NCBI GenBank assembly: GCA_964019425.1
Contig: OZ025800.1
Coordinates: 631,501-695,500, forward strand
Origin: Flectonema sp. DT1601
Taxonomy: Eukaryota; Euglenozoa; Diplonemea; Diplonemida; Diplonemidae
Reading direction: 5' to 3'
DNA length: 64,000 nucleotides
The position numbers and the translations under genes were made by a program. Of this stretch, positions 10,539-18,692 are shown piece by piece (within the stretch, counting starts at the first letter, position 1; the number at the start of each line of letters is the position of its first letter). Below the pieces are notes generated by a model that worked only from the letters and a program-made list of their open reading frames with translations, was not told the origin of the DNA and did no database searches.

Positions 10539-11250
10539 AAGCGGGTCCAGGGCTCGCTGAGAACTTGCTGTTGTGCCCTCTTTGTAACTGCCCTGGCATC
10601 AGGTATCTTTGCTCTTGTAGTCTTGCATTGCTTATTAACCCGATTAACTGCTTTTTTTTAGCTGAGTCCCACAGTCCCTTTCCGTGTCCAGCTGCCCAGA
10701 AATTGATGCTGATCGGACCTCCCAACTTCTTGCCCAGTTGAGTAAAAAGCGGTTGTGAAAGTGCGATGCCCCGTCACACCAGTAGTGAACTGGGGAGTCA
10801 CCGAGCACCTTGCTATGGAGGTTTTCTATCGCACAAATGACCCATTGGGAATCTTGTTTGGTGACTGGTGAAATATAAAACTGAGTGTTATAAGCCACAG
10901 TCCCGCCTGATAAACTCGCGACCATGCAGACAAGGATCGATGTCTTAATGAAAGACTGCTTTATGAAATTAGCGGAAAAATCCATGAAAACCCCAAAGTG
11001 GCCTCTCGGAAGGGTATCGAGAAACTGTCTGTACTGGGTCTGGTTTGTCGCTAATTGATGTACGTCTTAATCTCAGCTAGCATAATCTTGAGGAACTACA
11101 GGAACTCGGGGGCCTTCTCCTGTACTAGCTGCTTATTAGTCTGACCTAATATACTCTTGCGCATGACTGCGTCAGCAGCCTCGATACCCTTTCGTCGTTC
11201 TGTTGCAAGGGTCACACTACACGTTTTGCACAGGCACCTGCCAGGAGAAT
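10480..11250 (-). mobile_element. Broken DDE transposase of the 'DGAS.F ... HGKG' type (DNA transposon)
   Basis: On the minus strand a frame from about 11050 to 10650 contains YRQFLDTLPRGHFGVFMDFSAN (quoted in parts: LPRGHFGVFM, DFSAN), then SLSGGTVAYN, VIENLH-like IENLHSKVLGDSP and HYWCDGASHFHNRF. In another frame at about 10730-10600 follows ISINFWAAGHGKGLWDSAKKK. The order (D)F..N, then DGA..(Q/F).N, then F...GHGKG.(C/W)D resembles a large uncharacterised eukaryotic DDE transposase family with motifs like SDGA.SQ.KN and HGKG.CDG. At least one frameshift and several upstream stop codons (around 11050-11110) show it is dead. The N-terminal region is degraded. Terminal inverted repeats were not identified. 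Confidence 0.5.
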
Positions 11251-11953
11251 GAAGGAATCCCATGTTTGCTCTCAGCGTATCCTCGGTTCAGCCCATGGGG
11301 CATCAAGCTTAGTTTCTTTAGATTGTGTATTACCAGTAATACACAATCTTTTCATCAGCACGTCCCGCACAGAAACAGCAGATAGGTCTCTTCTCCTTCG
11401 GCATGTTATATTTTGACTATGTAAATATGAGGCATTTCTTTGGCACACGCCCAACCTTGGACATCTGTCAATGATGCCATGTCTTGCAAACGGTCGACGG
11501 CAGGTACTTCCATAACTGGTGGGTGTGTAAAGGTATTAGCTGGCATGCTGTGTTCTGGAACTGGTAGTGGTGGTGGCGGTGGCATTGGTGGATGATTATG
11601 ATGTTCAACTCTCCCCTTGAGATCCAATACCTCCTTCGTCAATCGGGTCTCCTGCTGTTGACCGATGAATCCTGTCATCATCTCTTATTTTCTTTTCTTG
11701 TTCACAACCTGTTAGCCTCTGGGCAAGGTGGAGGCTGCAAGTCGATCACTTCCAGCCAATACTATGAAACTACAATCTTCGCGATTGAGTCCTTACTGGT
11801 GCGGGCTACCCAGACCCCTCGTAGCCATCAGTTTGTATTTTGCTAACTAAACTAATCTTCTCCAACTCCTGCTGGCAATCTACATTGGCATTAATATGCC
11901 GCCGAACTGATTGCTCTCGCACCCTGCCTGCAGGTGGTTGACTGCTGCTGCTG
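11250..11953. other. Degraded upstream part of the DDE element
   Basis: There is no intact gene. A minus-strand frame at 11681-11406 encodes a proline-rich stretch (PPMPPPPPLPVPE) of possible transposon or host origin. A perfect hairpin lies at 11320-11349. A frame at 12009-11806 (SSSSQPPAGRVREQSVRRHI) runs across the right-hand 24-bp repeat. None resembles a known domain. Confidence 0.35.
11320..11349. repeat. Perfect 13-bp inverted repeat, 4-nt loop
   Basis: AGATTGTGTATTA (11320-11332), spacer CCAG, then the exact reverse complement to 11349. It lies inside the degraded transposon interval. It could be a subterminal hairpin of that element or a fold-back insertion scar. Confidence 0.8.
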
Positions 11954-11977
11954 CGATTTTCTAAGTGAATGTTCATC
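11954..11977 (+). repeat. 24-bp direct repeat, right copy (partner 9843-9866)
   Basis: Identical to 9843-9866. Here it is preceded by a CTG microsatellite-like run and followed by TCATTGGAGG, with no further LRR homology that I can see. Confidence 0.8.
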
Positions 11978-13101
11978 TCATTGGAGGTGGTGTTGGTGTG
12001 ATTAGTCAAGTTGTTGTGAGGGTGTCGGTGTTGTCACGCAGCGTGGCCATCAACGGATGTCGTGCGGGATCAGGTCGAAACACTTCCTGAGCCCGTGGTC
12101 ACTCCAGCAATCTCTTCTCCGTAGAGAGTTGCATGTTCCACGTCTAGTGCTATCTTCCAGCTGGGGTCGAGCGTAGATCCCTTCCGGTAGCCGTACTGCC
12201 CGCAAGCCGAGGTTGACCTTTTTTCTCCCAATTATACATTTATTTTATACTAGGGCAAAATTATCACTTTTACGTGGAGCCAGTGGTATCCATGTTTTCC
12301 TGAGGCTCTGAACTTGTGGAGTTCCGTCTCAGAATCAACCTGTTTAAGCGCCGCCGAGTTTCTATAATTAATAGCTTTGTCTTTGGGTTTCAGGACAAGG
12401 CTTTGTTGTTTTACTGCATTCAGGCTTTGTCGAGCATCTACTATCGACTGTACAATTGAGATATGGCTTCGCCTCAATGTGAGCACCTAAAGGTAACAGC
12501 ATCTTTGTAGCTGAAAGGATGTGAATGGGGTTCCGTTCTGACTTGCTTATTGATATAATACCTTGAACTTGTGATTGGGATATGATTCCGGCTTAATGTG
12601 TTTTGATTCGTTGAGCCACAAAGACACTGTTACTTTTAGATCAAGGCATCAGGCAAGAACTTGGCAACTTAGGAGCCAAATTCAAAGGAATCCAAAGGAT
12701 GCCCAGTTCGTTCAAATACTCCACCAAAAACCGGTGCCGGTGTCCCGTCGAATCGAAACGGACCGATGCCACTACCCTGCTTCGTTGACATACACAGCGA
12801 GTACCAAATCTAGAAAAGTTATAGAACTTGCATTGTTTTGAGTGGCTGAAGGAAAACAGTCTTGTAAGACAATCAATTGTACAACACAATTCAGATTTGC
12901 ATGACCAAAAGATAATAAAGACCATGATCAAATTATTAGAAGTGGAAATTTATAAAAAATCTATTTATCTATTGAAAAAATGGTTGAGATGGTTTCCAAC
13001 CTTAATGAAAAGTAAGTAAATCTCATCTGAACAACGCAGCGCTACACCCTGCTCGAAATAAACCAAATCGTTCTAAAACGTTTAGAGATAAATTCGCTCG
13101 C
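11978..13101. other. Non-coding end of the island and 3' flank of the kinesin gene
   Basis: No convincing gene is present. GC falls to the array average after about 12.24 kb. Two minus-strand frames (12486-12250 and 12931-12641) have no recognisable similarity. The last 150-200 bases before 13102 are AT-rich and probably hold the kinesin 3' UTR and cleavage signals. This is the zone where plus- and minus-strand transcription would converge. Confidence 0.4.
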
Positions 13102-16100
13102 TTAACTATTAAAATCCTTGGCTTGATTGATGTAATAAACTTCGTGACGAGAAACTATCTTTTCAGAACAAAAGAATTGAACCAACGCTAATGCTGTAAA
13201 CATGTCGATTGATGTTTGAGTTCGAATATCTTGGAGAGACAAGAACTCGCTATCAGAAGACGAGATTAGTTGATTCTTAGCATCCAAGTAGGTTTCTGCA
13301 AGAACGTGAAACTTCCTACAGAAACTTTGCTCTGACGGAAGCAACTGGCTAGCCTCACAAAGATCAAGAGGCATTAAAGAAGTGTATTTAATAAAATCTT
13401 TATTTGAATTATTATGCACCAGTGATATTGCTAACAAACAAGCTTCTCTATCAGCAGAAGAAGAGAAACCATAGATCAAAACTTCACTATCTCTCTTTAT
13501 GAATCTAAGTGACCAACCATCGGTTGTTATTTGAATGCTGTCAATGTTCTGAAGAGGAAGTGCGTCAATTTTTAGCCGTCTGTCAGGTGAGCCATTCGGC
13601 ATGAGGCAACTTCGAATTTCCCCCTCAGACAAATAAAGCATCACCTTCTCCCCACGTCTTTGAACCACGCAGCCGAATTCCATGTAAGAAATCACATCCT
13701 TAAAAAGGGATTCGGTTTTAGTGTTTTTCGAAAAGAGTGAATGTAAGTGGTCACTAAGTGAGTTCCCCGCCGGCTGCTGACAATCGGCTACCAGTTCTCG
13801 CTGCATAGTTTCCAGCCGTTCTAATAATTTATTTTCCGCGGAGGTTTGTCCTTTGAGTGCATTATTTTCCTCAATGACTCGCTGCATTTCTTCTTTCATT
13901 AACTTCAGTTCGTCAGCTAAAGTTTCAACTTGCTTTTTTAATTTTGATTCACGACCAGCATGGACCTGCACAGCGACTTCGTTTGATGATATCGTGTTCT
14001 TAACTTTTTTTGCAATTGCCCCGAACTCTAACGTAGAGCGGGTTTCCTTTTTGTATTGTTCGTGAGTGTTGACGGTACATATTAATGTTGTTAAAGAATT
14101 ACCTCCCAAAGACTGTTTCAGTACTTTCGTCAGACTGCTATTTCTGTACGGAACATGTGCCTCATTTGTCGCCAGTGATAGTATTACCTTCTTAAGAAAC
14201 GACAACGACGAATTAATACGCATCGTTTCCTTCCGCTGTTGGATGTTACCTCCCTCACTCACAAGGGATTCGCTACCAGCGAGGTCAACAAGATTGAAAG
14301 ACGATACAAGTTTACTGTTTTTACTTACTTTGTGGAGAGTGAGTTCAAAAACGGTGTGACTTCTGCTACTTCTTTCGTTCAGGTTGCTGAAGCCAGTCGA
14401 TCGGATGGCGTTTCCCTTGGAGATGATATCGAGACAGTCAGAAAGAGTTTGAACATCCTTTGTAATTAATCCTATCGGGGTAAACATTCCTGTAGACACT
14501 TCTCGAATAGGAATCGAACTTGTACAACTTGATAACAAGTCAAAGACGTCTTCATTATAAATCTCGTAGTAAGATACTCGCAGTTGATATTTTTTGTGTA
14601 TTTTATTGGTGTCAGATATAACAGAAAGAATACTTGAAACTGCTTGAGGTATGAACCCATCATTTCTCTCTCCAAACATGGAAAAAGTCTTCCCAGATGA
14701 TGTTTGGCCATAAGCTAAGGCAGTGCAATTATAACCCTGTATGAATTGTTTTGCCAAACTATCTAGATTTGTCATTTGGTACGCAGCTACGTTGTCGCTT
14801 GTCTGGATAACCCTATCAACTTGATATTGATTCCTGTCAGACATGTGACTTATTCCCATCGTGTTTCCCGCAACCTTCCACTGAGATGGTCCTGCAGAAC
14901 GAATTCTAATGTAGACTTTCAAATTTACATTTCCTCCGAGAATCGGATTTACGGGATGTGACAACAATGCTTCACTTTCATGCTTCGAGCTGTTTTTTTG
15001 TTTAGGTTTATCTACAGAGGTTTCATTGTTCTCAAGACTGTTTGTAGTGTTGCATGCATCATTTTCCTTCAATAATTCGTTAGTCAAAGTAGGGACAGGA
15101 ACAGGAAGTGATTGAATTACTTTCGTTCTTTCGTTTACTTTAATTTCTGGAGTATTGTCGCTCAGAATCCACTCAGATTCTATTTGCTCAAAAGTATCAT
15201 CCCTTGTTGAATTACTGAACTCTCTTTCGATGAATGTCTCTGTTAAGTTCGTTTGCCCATTGCTGCATCCCTCATCTAACGGTTTCGCTGAAAATAAATC
15301 AGAGCTCGCAGTTAAGTTCTTGTTTGCTCTCCTTCGTGTAGAATCAGCGCCTTTTGACGACTTTTTCGAAATGTTTTTAGTACCATTTAATGGATCCTTT
15401 TTTTCATTAAATTTCTTTTCTTTTAGTTCTTGTTTCTTCTGACTTTTACTACTCAATCTGACTTCTTGAGAGCTACCAAGTGATTCCGATAGATTGATTA
15501 CCTGAGTTAACTTTACAGCCTGTGTCTCGGTTATATCTACAGCGTTACTAATAGAATTGTTGATGTTTGTACCTTTTAATTTCTGACGTTTATTGGTAAT
15601 TTTTATACTGTTATCTTGTACCACATTTACAGGGATATCACAAAGTAACGAAGGTGGTTCAGCTATTGGAGTTTGTTTGTGATTTTGGTAGTGATACTTA
15701 TCCATCAGCTCATCACGTACATCAGTTCGTGGAATCTTTTGCTGAGACTTCACATTACTGTAGTCGATGATTTTAGTACTGGGCGTCTGTCTAATTTTCG
15801 AGGTTGAATTTCCTTTGTTGTTAGTTGCTTTCATTTCAAGCTTACATAGCATCGATCCAAGAGAAACTTCTCCCTTTAGTATTTCACCGTTTTGATTAAC
15901 CAAACCCAGGTCTAACTTTACCTTCCCTATTTCAGCGCCATCGAGTGATTGGAGAACGAGTTCGAGACGCTGTCGAATGCCGTGAGTGATATTTAGAATT
16001 GTCGCGGTGTGTGAAATCTTATTAACGCCTTCAAACAGAGACAATGGTTGTGTGGAATCACATGTTACTTTGTTAAAGTTGAAAGCAACAACAGCATTTG

Positions 16101-16440
16101 TTGTTTCCTTTGCTTTGATTTCTAATATCGTAACTGAGACGCTGAATTTGTTTTGTATTTGTTTTGAAGATATTCCGAAGATGACCTTCTTCGAGTCTTT
16201 CTCTGTCATGTTGCTGTTCCAGTAGACAATTTGAACTTTTAGTTTCTCCCCATCGCAGGAACTTTTTCGTACAACTTTTGCTGAGGCAGTCTGTCCCGCT
16301 GAGATCTTCCCTCTGACTGGCTCCACTCCAATCAGCATCGCATTTGAGCTCTTCGCCTTCCAACAAATTATTTCATTCGAATTATTGGTCATTCGAACAT
16401 CATCGTCGACATTTTCTCCAGGCGAAGGGCTAAATATCAT
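13102..16440 (-). CDS. Kinesin with N-terminal MSP domain and C-terminal PH-like region
   Basis: A single 1,112-aa reading frame. Residues about 1-110 resemble a major sperm protein/VAP domain (IFSPSPGENV, then MTNNSNEIICWKAK, VEPVRGKISAGQTASAKV). Residues about 120-495 are a Ser/Lys/Asn-rich linker. The motor spans about 500-850: NLKVYIRIR start, P-loop GQTSSGKT at about 577-584, switch I NERSSRSH, switch II LVDLAGSE. A coiled coil follows (about 860-905, LADELKLMKEEMQRVIEEN). A PH-like module at about 915-1015 (CVVQRRGEKVMLYL ... DGWSLRFI) precedes the C-terminal tail. Kinesins are ATP-driven microtubule motors; the MSP and PH-like parts suggest membrane or FFAT-protein cargo. The start is at ATG 16440, nine bases after TTTCCAG (acceptor at 16450-16451). 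An alternative ATG at 16506 would need a 30-nt intron. It is the last gene of the minus-strand array. I cannot assign the kinesin subfamily. Confidence 0.9.
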   Translation of the reverse strand: MIFSPSPGENVDDDVRMTNNSNEIICWKAKSSNAMLIGVEPVRGKISAGQTASAKVVRKSSCDGEKLKVQIVYWNSNMTEKDSKKVIFGISSKQIQNKFSVSVTILEIKAKETTNAVVAFNFNKVTCDSTQPLSLFEGVNKISHTATILNITHGIRQRLELVLQSLDGAEIGKVKLDLGLVNQNGEILKGEVSLGSMLCKLEMKATNNKGNSTSKIRQTPSTKIIDYSNVKSQQKIPRTDVRDELMDKYHYQNHKQTPIAEPPSLLCDIPVNVVQDNSIKITNKRQKLKGTNINNSISNAVDITETQAVKLTQVINLSESLGSSQEVRLSSKSQKKQELKEKKFNEKKDPLNGTKNISKKSSKGADSTRRRANKNLTASSDLFSAKPLDEGCSNGQTNLTETFIEREFSNSTRDDTFEQIESEWILSDNTPEIKVNERTKVIQSLPVPVPTLTNELLKENDACNTTNSLENNETSVDKPKQKNSSKHESEALLSHPVNPILGGNVNLKVYIRIRSAGPSQWKVAGNTMGISHMSDRNQYQVDRVIQTSDNVAAYQMTNLDSLAKQFIQGYNCTALAYGQTSSGKTFSMFGERNDGFIPQAVSSILSVISDTNKIHKKYQLRVSYYEIYNEDVFDLLSSCTSSIPIREVSTGMFTPIGLITKDVQTLSDCLDIISKGNAIRSTGFSNLNERSSRSHTVFELTLHKVSKNSKLVSSFNLVDLAGSESLVSEGGNIQQRKETMRINSSLSFLKKVILSLATNEAHVPYRNSSLTKVLKQSLGGNSLTTLICTVNTHEQYKKETRSTLEFGAIAKKVKNTISSNEVAVQVHAGRESKLKKQVETLADELKLMKEEMQRVIEENNALKGQTSAENKLLERLETMQRELVADCQQPAGNSLSDHLHSLFSKNTKTESLFKDVISYMEFGCVVQRRGEKVMLYLSEGEIRSCLMPNGSPDRRLKIDALPLQNIDSIQITTDGWSLRFIKRDSEVLIYGFSSSADREACLLAISLVHNNSNKDFIKYTSLMPLDLCEASQLLPSEQSFCRKFHVLAETYLDAKNQLISSSDSEFLSLQDIRTQTSIDMFTALALVQFFCSEKIVSRHEVYYINQAKDFNS

Positions 16441-16532
16441 TTGTAAAACCTGGAAACTAAATCATAAAAATCAAATCACTTTTGGTAACTCATTCATTGA
16501 TGTCATGTCGGCTCATTTAGTTTGGACTTCTG

Positions 16533-16793
16533 ATGGAAGAAATTAATGATCTTCTTGACAACAATAAAAGTTTCAACGGGCGGGGGGAAACATTAGGACG
16601 CAGAAAAAGGAATTCGAACGGAACAGCCAGATTGGGGACCAATCAAGGCTATCGCTTTAATGCTAACGGAGGAGGAACTATGGTGCAAAAGAGAACCAAC
16701 AAGTCATTGAAGCCTTCAGAGTTCATGATGATCAGAGGAAAGCTAAGAAGGAGGCACAACACACGTGAGCAAGCTGACGTGTTGCTCAAATAA
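16533..16793 (+). CDS. Small basic hypothetical protein, opposite strand
   Basis: An 86-codon frame starting MEEINDLLDNNKSF is rich in Arg/Lys/Asn/Gly (GRRKRNSNGTARLG, RGKLRRRHNTREQ). It has no recognised domain or membrane segment. An acceptor-like CTCATTTAG ends 12 nt before the ATG. It would be head-to-head with the kinesin gene and convergent with the methyltransferase gene, the only plus-strand candidate inside the array. The composition looks more coding than random AT-rich DNA, but I have no homologue in mind. Confidence 0.4.
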   Translation: MEEINDLLDNNKSFNGRGETLGRRKRNSNGTARLGTNQGYRFNANGGGTMVQKRTNKSLKPSEFMMIRGKLRRRHNTREQADVLLK

Positions 16794-17260
16794 ACTTTAC
16801 TTGATTGAAGAAACAGATTCATATTGAAGAAAAACATCATACGAACCGTTATTTCAATGCTATAATGGTCGAAGACATTATAACGCTGTGGTTAAAAAAG
16901 GAGGAAAACCGTCCTGAAAATGGGAATAGGGAAAATGGAATATCCAATAAGGCATAAAAGCACCTTAACCGCTAGACGTGTGTACATCTCGCATGTGTTG
17001 GTACAGAGGCTGAAGCCAGGTGCCTGTTTTTTCTTTTCTTTTTTATTTAATTTTTTTTTTGTTTTTTTTTTCCCATCAATTAATTATTATTATTATTATT
17101 ATTAATTTTTTTTTTTTTTTTTTGTAGTAAAAACTAAATAATTATTTGTAAAATTTACATATTTTTCATGCTTTACCCAGTGCGTAGGTTGAAGAAGATA
17201 ATTCCCTGAAGAACTACCTGCACGCACTCACATGATACCTAATTACATAGAGTCGTGTTT
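16794..17260. other. Intergenic, T-rich
   Basis: Contains T-runs at 17046-17070 and 17107-17123 and an (ATT)n tract at about 17083-17102. The section next to 17261 is probably the 3' UTR of the minus-strand methyltransferase. No gene is seen. Confidence 0.6.
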
Positions 17261-18337
17261 TTATATTTTCTCAAACACAAAAAGATGCATTGGTGTAAAC
17301 ACATTCGTCTTTCCTCCAGCAACTAATCCATCAGCAGCTCTAAGCAACATTCCGTGAATAGAAAGAGTTCCCTGGTCAGCGAATCCCAAGTACTCCATGA
17401 TCCAACAGGTTACGTGAGTCATTCTGTACTCAAACCACCCAAGGTCTAATCTGTTGTACCATGGCTTTGTTCCTTTCATGTCTTGTGCTAAGTCCTCCTC
17501 AGAAAGTAACTTGAATCCAGTTGCCTTGGCAGCCTTCAAAATATCTTCTGGTGATCTCAATGGTGGAAGTCCATTTCCGTATTCAATTTCAGTCAAAATA
17601 GTTTGATGAGTTTGGTTGTTTTTATCAAATCCCTTTGCGGTGATCCATTCGTAGGCGGCAAAGCGACCTCCCTTCTTTAAAATTCTGTTGATCTCACCGT
17701 AAACATCCTCAAGTTTTGGAGCGTGGCAAGTTGCTTCAATAGCGTAAGCTGCGTCATAAGAACCGTCAGCAGCATCAAGCTTAGTGAAGTCGCCCTGTTT
17801 GAAATCAACCTTTCCAACCATTCCTTCCTTTTCAGTGATAGCCTTGGCGCGTGCAACCTGATAGTTGTTGAGAGTAACTCCAGTCACATGAGCACCTGAG
17901 AATCTTGCGACTTCTCTCGCTGGTCCACCGACACCACATCCGCAGTCGATAACCTTGTCGCCAGCTTTGAGTCCAAGTTCTGTTGCAAGTCTGTCTTCGT
18001 GTCTTGCAATTGATTCGTGGTGACCCTCATCTTTCATAGTATGGGCAAAGTGGAATGATTGTCCCCATCCGTATTCATAAAAGTCAGTAGCCATGTTGTA
18101 GTATTGATTGACCATTTCAATATCACGAGCTCCTTCAGTTGTTTGCTTTCTGTCGTAGTCATCAATCTCCGCAGCCAGAGAATCTCTATCAAGTTTACGT
18201 TCGCTGCTTTGACTACCGTGAAACATATTAATCATTCCAGGGACGTCACTCGTAGGGAAAAGACGAAAGGATTCCAAACCCCTCATCCAAACAGCTACGA
18301 GTCCCACAGCCACAGCAAAAAATAATATCTTAGACAT
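17261..18337 (-). CDS. SMT1/ERG6: Sterol C-24 methyltransferase
   Basis: A 358-aa intronless gene. Family members transfer a methyl group from S-adenosylmethionine to C-24 of the sterol side chain (ergosterol/phytosterol pathway) at the ER membrane. Visible hallmarks are an N-terminal hydrophobic segment (residues 5-18), the sterol-binding region YEYGWGQSFHF (87-97), the SAM-binding motif VIDCGCGVGGP (129-139), YAIEATCHAP (about 204-213), and the C-terminal sterol-methyltransferase domain with GNGLPPLRSP and a terminal FTPMHLFVFEK. Length matches the family (about 340-380). The start ATG at 18337 lies 15 nt after TCACAAACAG (AG at 18353-18354), an acceptor-like signal. It is compatible with a sterol-synthesising protist. 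A gamma-tocopherol-type methyltransferase is much less likely, given the sterol-binding signature. Confidence 0.93.
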   Translation of the reverse strand: MSKILFFAVAVGLVAVWMRGLESFRLFPTSDVPGMINMFHGSQSSERKLDRDSLAAEIDDYDRKQTTEGARDIEMVNQYYNMATDFYEYGWGQSFHFAHTMKDEGHHESIARHEDRLATELGLKAGDKVIDCGCGVGGPAREVARFSGAHVTGVTLNNYQVARAKAITEKEGMVGKVDFKQGDFTKLDAADGSYDAAYAIEATCHAPKLEDVYGEINRILKKGGRFAAYEWITAKGFDKNNQTHQTILTEIEYGNGLPPLRSPEDILKAAKATGFKLLSEEDLAQDMKGTKPWYNRLDLGWFEYRMTHVTCWIMEYLGFADQGTLSIHGMLLRAADGLVAGGKTNVFTPMHLFVFEKI

Positions 18338-18353
18338 ACTTATAATAAGAATC

Positions 18354-18692
18354 TGTTTGTGATAAAAAGAAGTATTTTATTTTCAAACGAACAAAAATCT
18401 CAATAAACAAACAATTGAAGTCGGAATCGCAGATTCATTTTCTTTCTGGAAGGTAAGGAAAAGTTAATAAAAAAACAATCCACGACAGCAAAGAACTTTA
18501 CAGATACAAACAGCAGTAACAAAGTATTTGTAAGTAACAATAAACCATTTGAAAGAAATGGTAATCAGCTAGATTGGGTTAGAACTACAAAAAGAAATAA
18601 ATCAAGTTGTAATAACTTAAATTGATACACAGATTTCTCCATCGTATCGTATGGTCATAAAGTCTTAAAGTGATCGACTGGTCGAAAGGGAG
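18354..18692. other. Intergenic, about 340 bp
   Basis: A-rich non-coding sequence between the EF-hand protein stop and the methyltransferase start. It contains the putative acceptor of the methyltransferase transcript. No other feature is seen. Confidence 0.6.

Noticed and set aside
16450-16506. 30-nt intron (GTGATT...TTCCAG) extending the kinesin N-terminus to ATG 16506
   Set aside because: It joins in frame, but an upstream out-of-frame ATG precedes it. The same AG works more simply as the acceptor just before ATG 16440. Kept only as an alternative start.
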